A model generated the notes under the pieces. It searched no databases and was not told the DNA's origin. It worked only from the letters and a program-made list of their open reading frames with translations. The translations under genes were made by a program, and so were the position numbers. A stretch of DNA of 64,000 nt from Lobulomyces angularis (lineage: Eukaryota; Chytridiomycota; Chytridiomycetes; Lobulomycetales; Lobulomycetaceae). Positions within the stretch are counted from its first letter, which is position 1. The number at the start of each line of letters is the position of its first letter. The stretch covers positions 149,206 through 213,205 of the forward strand of contig JADHYX010000001.1 of the NCBI GenBank assembly GCA_027604685.1, given 5' to 3'. Positions 14,601-27,182 of this stretch are shown piece after piece.

Positions 14601-15147
14601 ATTAAACTTTATAGTCTAAAAATAAATGCAATGATTTTAATTTTTTCTTAATTGATTTATTATAGTATTTTAAATATCATTCTTTTTTATTGTTTTTATC
14701 ATTGATTGGTTAACATTTCCTTATTGGAGAAATTATTGGTTTAAAACCTCCACAATTTATTTTAAACAGAGATAAGCCGGATATAACATTTAGTACAATT
14801 TATTAATTTTTTTACTCCCTGTGATTATTTTGAGAAGTATTCATTTTAATGAATTTCCCATTACCCAACTTCTAATATTTTTTGATATGAGGTATCTTAA
14901 TTTAAAATTTTATTTGCTAAACCTCCAGTATCAATAAACTAAGCTATAGTTTTTTTGAGTAATTATTTTACGATATGATTTATAAATTTAGCTCAATGGT
15001 CTTAAGACTTTTTGGATGTATATTAACAAAAAAAAAAAGGTCAACTGTATTTAATGAAAAAAAAAAGTTAAGTTAACGTCTATTTTATACTACAATTTTT
15101 TTTTTTTAGTTTTAAAAAAATAAGAAAAACAAAAAATTTTATCCTTT
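14601..15147. other. Intergenic region
   Basis: Promoter of the attractin-like gene and 3' flank of hexose transporter A. No coding frame recognised. Confidence 0.4.
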
Positions 15148-16683
15148 TCAATTTTTCTTTTGGCTTTCAACTTCATGGACATTGACTTTTCCAAATAGTT
15201 CATCCATTTCTTCAAGAGATTTACCCATCGTTTCGGGAACAAAAGAAACACAGAATAAAGACATTACTAAACATGTACTGCCAAAAATGATATAAAATTT
15301 AAAGCTGATAGCATCAATAATGATTGGGGTAACTTTAGCAATAACAGCATTCATACTCCAGTTAGAAAATGTAGCAATACCAGTACCCTTGGCTCTAATA
15401 CGGAGAGGGAAGATCTCAGATTGGTATACCCATACTACAGGACCCCAAGTTGAAGAAAAGCAAAGGATAAAAACGTAAACAAAAATCAAAGCACCCAAAT
15501 TTAATGATGCATTTCCAGTTTTTGATAAACCAATGAAAAGACAAACCAAATAGTGAGATAAAGACATTCCCAAACCTCCAAAGATTAAAAGCTTTCTTCT
15601 GCCGATTCGTTCAATCAAGTACATACCAGGGAGAGTACCAACAACGTTAACGAAAGAGTTGACAATATTTAAGGATTTAGATGCAGTTTCATATGGAAAA
15701 CCCATGGCGGTGAATAAGTCTGATGCATAGTATAGAATAACATTGATACCAGTCCATTGTTGAAAAAACTGAAGGGTCACGCCAATTAAGACTCTGTTAA
15801 TAATTCCAGGCTTAAGTAATTCACTCCATGTAGCATTACCAATTGATCTTTCAAATTCAACTCCTTCTTTGATTTCTTTATATTCAGCTTGAATAGCGGC
15901 AGAATTTTCATCAGCAGATCTAATTTTTGATAATGCATTTACAGCTTCAGCATGTCTTTTTCTGTCCTCTAACCAACGAGGAGAGTAAGGCATGAAAAAC
16001 ATTAAAAACACCAAAATGACACCAGGAACAACTTGCAAACCCAAAGACATTCTCCATTCAGGTTCAGATCCTTGTTTTTCAGTAGCATTTACTTGTTCTT
16101 GCGAGTTTCTGATGGCTAAGTTGACCAAAGCAGCAAGCAAAATACCAATGGTAATCATAAGTTGTTGAACTGTAATCATTCTTCCTCTGACAGCAGTTGG
16201 TGCAGTTTCGGAGATGTAAAGTGGGACACACATAGATAAAACACCAATTCCAAGACCAGAGACTACACGACCAAAATAGAATAATTCTATTGATCCAGTC
16301 AAAGCTTGGAGTAAGCCACCAACAGCAAATGCAAACCCACCAACTAAAATCGATCGTTTACGACCCAAAATATCTGCCATCATTGACACAATCACAGCTC
16401 CGACTGTACATCCTAGCAAAAAGGTAAAGGTCACATTTCCTTTGATATCTTTTGCTTGCTCTGTATCTACTAAAAGTCCTGCCTCATTATAATGTTTTAT
16501 TCCAAAAGTTATGGCAAAATTTTGCATTCCAAGTACTTGATCAATAAGACCCTACATTGATAAAAAATAAGTCAATTTCTCATCGATTTTAAAAAAAAAA
16601 ATTTTAATTACAATTTCATAACCAAACAAAAGACCTCCAATGGCACTAGCAAAAGCAATGATATAATTAAAAAAATTTCCCAT
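15148..16683 (-). CDS. Hexose transporter, MFS sugar-porter family (copy A)
   Basis: Two exons, 16683-16612 and 16551-15148; 491 aa, 12 predicted TM segments. Seen: GGLLFGYEIGLI split by the intron, DILGRKRSI, GRVVSGLGIG, PLYISETAP, QFFQQWTGIN, ERIGRRK and PETMGKSLEEMDELF, the signature set of the sugar-porter family. It would act in the plasma membrane to take up hexoses, by facilitated diffusion or proton symport. It is almost identical to copy B at 24811-26346, differing at three residues: K versus N in DRK/NRHAEA, and S versus A plus L versus M in WRMS/ALGL/MQ. Neighbours give no pathway context. Confidence 0.95.
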
Positions 16684-16696
16684 ATTTAAAATTTAT
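15148..16696. repeat. Direct duplicate block, copy A (matches 24811-26359)
   Basis: The whole hexose-transporter gene, including its intron, is repeated 9663 bp away in the same orientation. I count about six base differences across the coding part plus the stop codon (TGA here, TAA in copy B). Similarity continues only about 13 bp upstream of the ATG and then stops; at the other side it ends at the stop codon. This pattern fits recent duplication followed by, or maintained by, gene conversion. Confidence 0.9.
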
Positions 16697-17267
16697 ATAA
16701 AAATTTTACAATTTAGATTTGAAGCATCTTTTAAAGTATATTTATAAGAAAATTTTTGCAAAGTGGTCTCTTATCCACAAAATCTTTTTCCACTACATTA
16801 GGGAATAAGAATTGGCAAAATAAAACAAGAAAATAAAAAACAGATGTTATCAACTTATCATGATTATACGCTTTGTAGAAATTGTAGTTAATTCCTAATT
16901 TTTAAAGCCTTTTCGTGATTATCTAGATAATATTCGGTTTTTAGGTGGAGTAAGTGGAGTGCATTTTTAAGCTTATAACTTTGAAAATTATGTGTTTATG
17001 TAGATATGCATCACTTTTAAGGAAGATCTACTCTCTTTCACTTAAATATTTAATTTAGAAGAAATTGTTTTTTATTTTTTTTATATTAAACAAAAATCAG
17101 ACTCAAAAACCTCTCTTTAAATAAATGGGCTAAGAACGCATCCACACAGCTTTAACAATGGGGTCCCTAAAAATTTTATAACCACAAAGATTGTACTTTT
17201 ACTTCTAGATGTTTAAAAGCAAAATTACAATAAAATTCAAGATAGCATGAAAAGAGATTATAAGTCA
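16684..17267. other. Intergenic region
   Basis: Promoter of hexose transporter A and 3' flank of the next minus-strand gene. No coding frame seen. Confidence 0.4.
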
Positions 17268-18112
17268 TTAAACTTTTAATTCTTCATCATAAAAAATTCT
17301 ATCAAATACTAGTAATTACAAAAAGATAAATCAATATTTGAAAACAATTTTCTTACCTTCCAGATTTGTGAACTTTCCATCTTTAACATCCAGCTTAAAT
17401 TTACCTTTTAAAAATAAAAAAGATTACAAAATAAAAATCAAAATTTACAATACCCAAATCAACATATCTTGCGCTACTTCTCAAAAAATTAATAAAGTAA
17501 AAAAAGTTATCTTTGACGCTGTCTCCTCTACTTTCCTCAAGTTCTAAACTCTCCGATATGATATCGTTTATCCTTTTTTTTACCATAAGATTATCTAAAT
17601 TTACCACTCTGGAATTTTTTCCCAGTACATTAATGGTTTCAACTCTACACTGCATTCCGTTTTTTAAAATCCATAAATTTTTCACCTGCCTTTGTAAAAT
17701 TATTAAAATAAAAGTTAACAGAAAATAATTTTTAAATAATCTGCTAAGTTACTTGGTAGCGAAAATGTGAGACCAAACTAAAATACCCACACCAACTGAT
17801 GCTATTAGAGATCCTACAGCAAATCTTGCTGTTTCTGTTTTAAAATACAATTCCTCCGGTTTTTTTTTTTTACTGTATTCATTTAATCCTGTATATGTAA
17901 TAAATCCAAGTAATCCCCTTCCCAACAAATTAACTTAACCGAAAAAAAAAAAAATACCAAAAACCCAAGTGAGCACACGAAGCAAAATAATATACTTTTA
18001 GCATTCTATGATTAGTAGCGGTATCTAAAGAAAAATTAAAAATTAAATTTAATTAGAGTCACCCTTACATTTTGATTTTAAATTTTTATTTATTATATTA
18101 CTTACAAACCAT
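17268..18112 (-). CDS. TMEM223/TMEM186-like mitochondrial membrane protein
   Basis: Six exons (minus): 18112-18106, 18024-17958, 17917-17753, 17689-17454, 17404-17357, 17308-17268; 187 aa. Two hydrophobic stretches (YYFASCAHLGFWGLLGFI and FAVGSLIASVGVGILVW) are followed by QVKNLWILKNGMQCRVETIN, which resembles the post-TM strand region of TMEM223/TMEM186. Proteins of that group act in complex I or cytochrome oxidase biogenesis in the inner mitochondrial membrane. The assignment rests on pattern recall and is moderate. Exon 1 is only 7 nt (ATG GTT T) and is the weakest part of the model; a different first exon is possible. Confidence 0.55.
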
Positions 18113-18242
18113 GATATCAGAATTTATTAAATTTAATAGTTTATTTCTTGGTAAAATTTTAATTTTTTTTAATTGTTTCATTATTCATTCCAATTTTGAC
18201 TTTTTTTTTTTAATTTTTTTTTTTTTTAACAAATTTTTACAC
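18113..18242. promoter_or_regulatory. Divergent promoter of the TMEM223-like and MRPL20 genes
   Basis: Only 130 bp separate the two start codons, and both products are predicted mitochondrial proteins. A shared bidirectional promoter is the simplest reading. The segment is T-rich; no specific factor site was recognised. Confidence 0.5.
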
Positions 18243-18939
18243 ATGAAGTCTATTCAATTCTTTTCAAAAAGACTGTTTAATACACACCATCTTCCAAAAA
18301 AAACTCCAAGGTAAAGACTTATATCACTTTTTTTTAAATCTTGAATATAGATATGAAATGCCAGATGGAAGTGTTTTAATTTTGAGAGAAAATCCTAAAC
18401 CGGAAGCAATTAAATATAATTCAATAATGACCGAAGATAATTTGCCTCCAAGAATTCGACCTTTAAATGGTATAATAAAATTTTATTCTTTTTATACTGA
18501 AACTATAAACTATCCTTCAGTTCTTTTTGATTTTCAATAACAAATGCTACTTTAGCAGACTTAACTCTTTTGCTTTAAATTAATTTTTCCCTGATATTTA
18601 AAATACTTAATAATACAAAATTTTTAGGAAAAAAATGCGACTTTACAGAAAATGAATTAACTGAAGCCAGAAAATTGCGGCAGAAAGATCCTGGAACATG
18701 GACAATAGTTAAAGTAAACTCATATTAAAATTTTAGAAAGTTTTATTAATATTTTTGTTCTGACTTTATAGCTTTCAGATAAGTTTAATGTGGAATTGGA
18801 CATGGTGCGACTAAGATGTCCAGCACCTAAAGAATATTCAAGAGCTATTAGAAAATTGAATGATGAAATATTTGAGAATAGGGATCTTGCAGCGAAAAAG
18901 AGAATAATTGAGAGAATTAGAAGAAAGGCAACTTGGTAA
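18243..18939 (+). CDS. MRPL20: Mitochondrial ribosomal protein MRPL20 (mL58)
   Basis: Four exons: 18243-18310, 18351-18469, 18628-18713, 18772-18939; 146 aa. A basic presequence-like start (MKSIQFFSKRLFN) is followed by the family core: LPPRIRPLNGKKCDFT, ENELTEARKLRQKDPGTWT, LSDKFNVELDMVRL, and a very basic C-terminal helix with RIIERIRRKATW. mL58/MRPL20 is a protein of the large mitoribosomal subunit known mainly from fungi, so it supports a fungal affinity for this genome. The length fits the family. It is divergently transcribed from the TMEM223-like gene. Confidence 0.85.
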
Positions 18940-20243
18940 AACAACCATCTTCTTAGAACATTTCAAAAAATAAATAAAATTAAGATTATTCCTATATTAT
19001 TGTTTATAAATAAATTTTTTAAAATCAAACACTGTTTTACTTTTTTCATATTTTTTTTTTGGATATTAAATATAAGTGATAGTATCTAGATTAATTTGTC
19101 CTTTGAAGAGTAGTCCTATTTTTATTCACTTTCAGCACATTGGTATAGCTCTCCATGATGGCCATCCAAAGTAATTGACGTGTTGCTTTTGCCAATAACG
19201 TTTCAATATAGATCGATGTAACCAGTTGTAATGAAGCTTTGTTGTAGAAATGGAATTTAGACTTAGGAGAGCTTATAACGAAATAAATAATATTAAGACT
19301 ATTTTAATTTCTAAGATTATCTATAGCAGTTATTCGTTTACATTCTGTAAAACAGTGTAAATATAGATTTATGTATTTGAATATTTATGTTTGGAATAGG
19401 CATACCTTTAGACTAAAAAAACAATTCCCTTATCAGCGCTTATGGTATATTTATAATATAAGTAGACTATACTGTATTGTATAATTTATAATTTCTAAGT
19501 ATTTTCTTTACGTTCTACTATGTGATATTTACTGAGCATTGCTTATAAACTTTTATGATTTTTAGCGCATTGGAAAGTTGTGTTCAAATTGAACTTCAAC
19601 TATTTTTTAACTGTATGTGCAAAATAAAATAGAAAAAAAAATGTTTAAGGTGATGGATGTCAATTAGAGAAGCAAAATCATGTAAATTAAATTTCATCAT
19701 ATTTATATTTTATTTTTACCCTTTTAATACAAGAATAAAAATATATATTAAAAATTAATAAATATAGGAGATTCAACTTATTTTTTTGTAATTATATCCA
19801 CTTAAAAAGAATTCAGAAAATTGTTCTGCTATATATATTAAATAAAACTAATAAAGATTTATTTCACTACTACTAAATTTAATGCCTCGTTTACTATAAA
19901 CAACATTTTGATTTATTTAGTAGTTTATTGTCAACATCTATTTTAGGTGATTGGCTTTTTTTGCCACAAGGTCTATTAACTTCAATTGAATTTTTAACTA
20001 AAAAAAACTTTTTCGTCGGTGCTTTAACATTTGATAAACAAATAATTTCTTTTGCTAATTTCTATAGTAAATCTATAAATTTTTTGTCCTATTTTTTTTA
20101 AGGTTGTGTGGTGACTTTTGTTTTTCTTTACTAAAATTTCTTCTAAAATTTTTTGCCATCTCAAAAAAAAAAATTCATCCACCTCAGAAATTATTATTTT
20201 GTACAATTGATTTTTAGCAATTAAACCCCAGGACAATACTATC
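18940..20243. other. Long intergenic region (1.3 kb)
   Basis: Between two plus-strand genes. The segment 19090-19640 is slightly less AT-biased but has stops in all frames. No tRNA, snRNA or conserved frame recognised; it could hold an unrecognised non-coding RNA. Confidence 0.35.
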
Positions 20244-21131
20244 ATGCCATCACGAAAATCAAATAAACGTCGTAATAATAAGAGCAAACAACAGCAACCC
20301 CTCCAACCCGCTGAGCACCATCTTGACATTCAACCTCAGCAGAAATCTACCAGTCCCAAATCTGTTTTAATCAGTTTAAAAGGTTTTCGCTTTATACATT
20401 GTCTTTAATTGAACCTTTTAAAAATTTTAAATAGATAATAAATTTGTAATGTTTAAGTCTCGAGAACCTGTAAATAAAATAAAACCTCACACTGTTTTCA
20501 AGTCTCCTCTCACTGACAACGCGAAAAAGGAACACTCCGCTTTTTGCTTAAAATCTATTTTAAAAGTTCATCATGTAACTTATTTAAATTTTTTTTATTT
20601 ATTGGTTTTTTTTTTTTTTTTTTTTTTGTTTGTTAGACCAACGTTTCCTCTAAAGTTCTTGAAGTAGATATAAAAGAGGATAAATTGTTAAGAAAAAAAA
20701 GAAAAAATTCAACCTCATTGGTGAATTTATTTCTAACTTTAATTTTTTAATTGACTTTATATTTCCTTATTTTTTCTAATTAGGATAAAGAAAATGTAAA
20801 ATTAATGAAAGATAGTAACCAACCAGAAAAGACTATTCTACTTAATATTGAGGAAGAAATTCAGCCGAAGGAATTTGTGGTTGAAGACAATAGGTCAATA
20901 GATAGTAATGAAAACTCAAAATTGAAAGATTCTATAGAAGAAAATTTTCAAAAACAAAAACCGCTGAAGGAAAAAGACATAGTAAATCACTCCTGTGTAG
21001 TTTGTTTAAAGGATATCAATGTCATTAAAAGATGCTCTAGGTGTAAAAATGATGACTTTTACTGTGGTGTTAGCTGTCAACAGACGCATTGGAATCATCA
21101 CAAAAAGAATTGTTTGAAATTATTAAATTAA
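20244..21131 (+). CDS. Small MYND-type zinc-finger protein
   Basis: Four exons: 20244-20382, 20435-20574, 20637-20720, 20784-21131; 236 aa. A basic, Gln/Asn-rich N-terminus (MPSRKSNKRRNNKSKQQQP) and a charged, disordered middle precede a C-terminal MYND finger at about 195-233: CVVCLKD, then RCSRC, FYCGVSCQ, HWNHHKKNC, giving the C-x2-C / C-x2-C / C-x3-C / H-x3-C zinc ligands. MYND fingers bind proline-rich partners, mostly transcriptional regulators. No catalytic domain such as SET is present. Nuclear location is inferred from the basic N-terminus. Confidence 0.8.
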
Positions 21132-21485
21132 ATCAAGGATTTTTTTTTTTTAAATTTTAGATGATTTTTTTTTTCTTTTTTATAGCAGTTTTTTGTGTTA
21201 AAAAATACAAAATATTAAGAAAATGATATTAAAACAAAGGTGGCAACTTTTCCAAGTTAATTAGTTATGGTATTGATAAATTTAAACATATGAAGTAAAT
21301 TTATTATATGTAAACTTAAAAATATGACGTTATTTTTTTTCATTGAATAAATATAAAATTAAGAAGTAAAGTTAATTTATATATTATAAGTGACTATAAA
21401 TTTAAAATTACCAAGTTACATTTATGAAATATTTACTTAAAATTAAAATAGCTTTTGCTAATTACAGCTAATTATACAGCAATAA
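21132..21485. other. Convergent intergenic region
   Basis: 3' ends of the MYND gene (+) and the M13 peptidase gene (-) face each other here. AT-rich; nothing else recognised. Confidence 0.4.
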
Positions 21486-24198
21486 TTACCAAATTTGAAC
21501 CCTTTCATTTTCTTTCCTATATAGTTTTTCTCCTTCCTTTACATTAAAGGCTTTGTAAAATGGTTCAAAATTTGTTAACACCCCATTAACTCGAAACTCT
21601 CCTATTTTTTAATAAAAAAAAGGAAGATTTCAATGTAACTATTAGGCATTCATTCAATTTTATTTACCTGGGCTGTGAGGATCCAGTTTAATAATATTCA
21701 ATGCCTTCTCTTTAGTAACTAAATTTCTCCAAATTCGAGCAAAACTAACAAAAAATCTTTGGTCAAGTGAAAATCCTAATTTTGTTGTTAAAAGATTTTT
21801 ATAATTTTTTTTTTCTTAAAACAAAACAAATGCTACCTTCAGAATCTTTTTCTAAATTATCCATACTTTCAGGATGCTCAACTTTTAACCATTCCTTCAT
21901 CGCTTCGTATGCTAAAACAACTCCACCTAAATCGGCACTATTTAAAATTTTTAAAAAAATATAATTAACATTTTATTTTTTTTTTTAATAGTTACCAATT
22001 TTCTCCTAGGCATAACTTGCCATTCAATTTTTCACCAAAAAATTCATACTTGTTAAATTGCTCTTCCAGAGTTTTTGTTCTTTTTTCAAAATCTTCGGCA
22101 TCTTTGGTAGTCCACCAGTTATTTAATTCACCTTTATGATCAAACTTTCTTCCCATATCATCAAAGCCATGAGTTATTTCATGGGCCATTACCATACCAA
22201 TCGCACCTGAAATTTTAAAAGAAAATAAGTAATAAAAATAAAGTTTGTATACCAAAGTTTTGTGCAAGGTTTTTTAAATTCTGGGATTTGTCACTAGTAG
22301 GAGGAAAGTAGAAAGGATCAGTTAAAAATGCAGCAGGAAATACTATTTCATTTCTCATTGGATGAAAGTAACTAAAAATATAGAATCAAATAGAAAAATT
22401 AATTGTTATGAAAAAGTTAGACAAGCTTTATACGCATTAACCATGTATGGTGGCATTTCCCATTCCAAAGGATCAACCGCTTTATTAATTTTTTCAATTT
22501 CCAATTTAAAGTTGAATTCACTTAAAATTATCCTATTTTCAAAAAAAGTTTTGTTTTTATCCAACTTATCAGCAACTTCTTCATAGCTGACCCATTTATC
22601 TGGATATCCAATTTTTACACCAAGATTTTTTAACTTCATTAATGCTTTTTCTTTCGTTGCATTTTCTAACCTTTTATTATATTAATTTTTTCATTGTAAA
22701 GGATAATTTTTCATTCTCACCAAGTAACATGAGCTAATTTTTCGTGCAACACGTTAATAATAAATTTAACCATTTTTAATACATCTTGCTTTGATTCGGC
22801 AGAAAAATGCTAAAAAATTAGAAATTAAAAAATTTAAAATCAATCAAGAAATATAGTTACGTTTTTAATATAAAGTTCTCCGAGGGGATCTCTGATATCT
22901 TCTCCCAGATGATCTAAAACTTTTTTCCACCTTGGTTCCCTTTCGCTTCTTCCTTGTAAAACTTTTCCGTGAAAAGTAAAGCTTTCAAGTTGGAATTTTT
23001 CTGTTAAAAAGGAAGCAACAGAAGATAGGAAGTGTAAAGTTAGATAACACTTGATATCTTCCAAAGGGGTAGTTTTTAATATTTCGCCCAAAATTTTAAA
23101 AAATTTTGGATTGTCCACATAGAAAACCCCAAAATCTTGTTCTAGTCCGATGCCTTTTATGTAAATCTCAAAAGGTAAGCCAGTGTCTTCTAAAAGTTGA
23201 GCAACAGTATATTTATTAACCTGTGTTTATTAAAAATTAAAAAAAATTAAAAAAAAAAGTAGAATAATTTAAATAATGTTATTCAAGTAATTAGTTACCA
23301 ATTTCTCAATTTCCCTTCTTTCGACCCTAGTGTAACTGGCTTCAGCTAGTTTCATTTCGATATCAAACACTTTCTTAAAATTAGCTTTCGCTACATCTTC
23401 GTCGATTCCAGCTAATTTAAAAAGATTCACTGCGTAGACTTCGTATTTGGCTTTAACATCTTTTTTTGATTCATCAAGGTAAAATTCTCTATCTGGCATC
23501 ACTAAACCACTGTGTTCGAAAAAAGCACAAGTCCAATCTGATCTCTTCATATTTGAGAAAAATCAGCAAAAATTTTTATTAATTTTCAGTTCATTTAAAT
23601 ACCCTTGGATCAGGAAGTTGACCAAATGAAAAAAAAGCAGAACTAATTTTAGATTTATGATGTGAAGACTAAAAATAAAAATAAAATAAAATTCAAGCCA
23701 TCACTATGTTTTAATTACAATTGTTTTAAGAACGTCCTCAATGCTTCCAATTTCATCAATTTGGGTTAAAAATTCTTGGATTGGTTCTAAGTTTTTTTGT
23801 TCAGTCAATTCCATATTCATGCCAGATTCGTAGTAAAGTCCTACCAATCTTTCAACAAACGAGCAGTTTTCAGAATGGGAACTTACATTTTTTAATGCTG
23901 AATTAACGGTTTCTTGCAACTTAGTTCTACTTTCTTCGTTTAACACTTCCATAGGTCCCCAACTGGACTTATCTGCAGGAATTTTATTGTCTTTTAACCA
24001 ATTTTGATTAACGTATCTGTAAAAATCATCACCAGGTAAAAAGGAAGGGTCAACATCGTAATGCTTGTGATCTTTATTTTCGTTGAGTTGAATACCAACA
24101 GAATCCACTACTATTGGGGGTTGGGATGGTTGGGCTGTTAAAGATGATTTAGATTTATCTTCCGATTCAGTAATGTTAGTGCAAAGATTGTTTCCCAT
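21486..24198 (-). CDS. M13 (neprilysin-family) zinc metallopeptidase, cytosolic/lipid-anchored form
   Basis: Eleven exons (minus): 24198-23719, 23668-23603, 23544-23299, 23220-22861, 22809-22721, 22670-22434, 22371-22253, 22206-21996, 21937-21837, 21775-21668, 21601-21486; 710 aa. Seen: VNAYFHPMRNEIVFPA (substrate-binding NAY motif), HEITHGFDD (H541, E542, H545: zinc ligands and catalytic Glu), and GENCADLGG (E601 third zinc ligand, D605). The N-terminal M13_N domain starts at GDDFYRYVNQNWL. Neprilysins are normally type II membrane ectoenzymes that cut peptides. This one lacks an N-terminal TM or signal and instead begins MGNNLC, a possible N-myristoylation plus palmitoylation signal. The C-terminus ends in VQIW rather than the usual CxVW. 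All zinc ligands are present, so it should be active. Confidence 0.93.
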
Positions 24199-24810
24199 GT
24201 TATTTAATAAAATATTAAACAGTTAAAAAAATTATTAGGCTTTGAAAAAGCTTTCTAAAATAGACGGAGTAAATCGTAAATAATAAGGTTGGAGCTGGCT
24301 TTAATTGTACAAGTATAGAATCAATTTAAAAAAGAATTATGTTAGTATTATATACAGCATTAGTGAATACTACATGAATTACCATTAATACTGCTATGAA
24401 AATGGATTATTTATAATACCATATCACTCTTCTGCTATAAAGTTTCCCGGAGTTAACAAAGATTTTAAATTCTTAGCAGTACTATATTCAGTGCTTTGTT
24501 AAGAGTATTTTGGTACTTTGTGAATAACAAATTACGAATACAATAATTTATTTCAGATCAAAAAACTTTCACCATAGTTCCAAATTATACAAAATTCAAT
24601 AAAAATAATAACACTCAAATCTACCTCTTTTTCTCCAGGCAAAAAAGCATAATTTTTTAATGGAAAAAAGGAATACATCTAATAAAAAACTGTATATGAT
24701 TATTAATGTCAAATTAACTATGATAATAAAGACTCTAAGAAGTTAAAAATATAAAAAAAAACTATTGGGAAATGAAAAATTCTAAAAATATGAAGAAATC
24801 CACTATTTTT
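24199..24810. other. Intergenic region
   Basis: Promoter of the M13 peptidase gene and 3' flank of hexose transporter B. Shows no similarity to the matching flank of copy A. Confidence 0.4.
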
Positions 24811-26346
24811 TTAATTTTTCTTTTGGCTTTCAACTTCATGGACATTGACTTTTCCAAAAAGTTCATCCATTTCTTCAAGAGATTTACCCATCGTTTCGGG
24901 AACAAAAGAAACACAGAATAAAGACATTACTAAACATGTACTGCCAAAAATGATATAAAATTTAAAGCTGATAGCATCAATAATGATTGGGGTAACTTTA
25001 GCAATAACAGCATTCATACTCCAGTTAGAAAATGTAGCAATACCAGTACCCTTGGCTCTAATACGGAGAGGGAAGATCTCAGATTGGTATACCCATACTA
25101 CAGGACCCCAAGTTGAAGAAAAGCAAAGGATAAAAACGTAAACAAAAATCAAAGCACCCAAATTTAATGATGCATTTCCAGTTTTTGATAAACCAATGAA
25201 AAGACAAACCAAATAGTGAGATAAAGACATTCCCAAACCTCCAAAGATTAAAAGCTTTCTTCTGCCGATTCGTTCAATCAAGTACATACCAGGGAGAGTA
25301 CCAACAACGTTAACGAAAGAGTTGACAATATTTAAGGATTTAGATGCAGTTTCATATGGAAAACCCATGGCGGTGAATAAGTCTGATGCATAGTATAGAA
25401 TAACATTGATACCAGTCCATTGTTGAAAAAACTGAAGGGTCACTCCAATTAAGACTCTGTTAATAATTCCAGGCTTAAGTAATTCACTCCATGTAGCATT
25501 ACCAATTGATCTTTCAAATTCAACTCCTTCTTTGATTTCTTTATATTCAGCTTGAATAGCGGCAGAATTTTCATCAGCAGATCTAATTTTTGATAATGCA
25601 TTTACAGCTTCAGCATGTCTGTTTCGGTCCTCTAACCAACGAGGAGAGTAAGGCATGAAAAACATTAAAAACACCAAAATGACACCAGGAACAACTTGCA
25701 TACCCAAAGCCATTCTCCATTCAGGTTCAGATCCTTGTTTTTCAGTAGCATTTACTTGTTCTTGCGAGTTTCTGATGGCTAAGTTGACCAAAGCAGCAAG
25801 CAAAATACCAATGGTAATCATAAGTTGTTGAACTGTAATCATTCTTCCTCTGACAGCAGTTGGTGCAGTTTCGGAGATGTAAAGTGGGACACACATAGAT
25901 AAAACACCAATTCCAAGACCAGAGACTACACGACCAAAATAGAATAATTCTATTGATCCAGTCAAAGCTTGGAGTAAGCCACCAACAGCAAATGCAAACC
26001 CACCAACTAAAATCGATCGTTTACGACCCAAAATATCTGCCATCATTGACACAATCACAGCTCCGACTGTACATCCTAGCAAAAAGGTAAAGGTCACATT
26101 TCCTTTGATATCTTTTGCTTGCTCTGTATCTACTAAAAGTCCTGCCTCATTATAATGTTTTATTCCAAAAGTTATGGCAAAATTTTGCATTCCAAGTACT
26201 TGATCAATAAGACCCTACATTGATAAAAAATAAGTCAATTTCTCATCGATTTTAAAAAAAAAAATTTTAATTACAATTTCATAACCAAACAAAAGACCTC
26301 CAATGGCACTAGCAAAAGCAATGATATAATTAAAAAAATTTCCCAT
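24811..26346 (-). CDS. Hexose transporter, MFS sugar-porter family (copy B)
   Basis: Two exons, 26346-26275 and 26214-24811; 491 aa. Same motifs and intron as copy A. Residues unique to this copy are N in DRNRHAEA, and A and M in WRMALGMQ. Both copies are intact, so both are likely functional. Their flanks differ completely, so they may be regulated differently even though the transporters are nearly the same. Confidence 0.95.
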
Positions 26347-26359
26347 ATTTAAAATTTAT
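24811..26359. repeat. Direct duplicate block, copy B (matches 15148-16696)
   Basis: Partner of the block at 15148-16696: same orientation, about 99.6% identical by my count, intron included. Flanking DNA is unrelated beyond the stop codon and beyond about 13 bp upstream of the ATG. Confidence 0.9.
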
Positions 26360-27182
26360 CTTATTTTGTAATTGTAATAAGAGTAAGATGAGGTCTATTT
26401 AAAGAGTTTCCTTACAATGTAGTCTATAGGTGACTGATTGTACTACCGATGAAGACATACTGATTAGATAGATGATATGATTGCGATAATATCTTACCCT
26501 TTTTGAAACACCCTTTTTTTTAAGTTTGGTGGCGGCAATTTTTATTTTCCATTAGTGAAAAAAAGCATCTTATAAAGTGTATCTTAAAAATTGGAAACTG
26601 GCATTTCTGCAGCTTCAAGTTGCATTAAAATCAACTCATCTCCTCATATAGTTCCCTGTACTGAGTGTTTTCTTGTCTAAATATGTTTGGATGAAGTTTG
26701 ATGAGAGAAGATGTCTAATAGTTTTTGTTTTTTTTTTTTTTCCTAGTGAATAGAAGGCGAGAGGGAAAATGATGTCTGAATCAGAATTGTCTTAAAACGT
26801 GTAAACTTCATCTTTCAACTTTTCAAGTCTTATTCGTCATTATGGTAATTTCCATCTATTACTTATAGTATAGTGTATATTACCATTAACAAAATAGCTT
26901 AAGACTCCTGTTGTAAGGCAACACTAGTTTACACATCTAAAAAAGCGACCGATGGAACTGATAGCAACTGGATTTAAGATGGATGAAGATAAAGCCTGTT
27001 ACATTGTTCACTTTAGTTTTAAAGGTGTTTTTTTTCAAAATTTTTTTTTGAACAGGAACAGTTTTATAGCATCAATATTATTAAAAGCAATATTAATACT
27101 AGTAACTTCACAAATGTCTAAATTTACATTTTCAAGCTATGTATTGAAAAAGATATAATAAAAGTTGTTAAATGTTAATCTA
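26347..27182. other. Intergenic region (0.8 kb)
   Basis: Promoter of hexose transporter B. A small plus-strand frame near 26952-27030 is open but has no support. Nothing else recognised. Confidence 0.35.

Noticed and set aside
26952..27158. Small plus-strand frame starting MELIATGFK
   Set aside because: Splicing at the visible GT/AG gives an early stop; no homology recognised and no signal for a gene.
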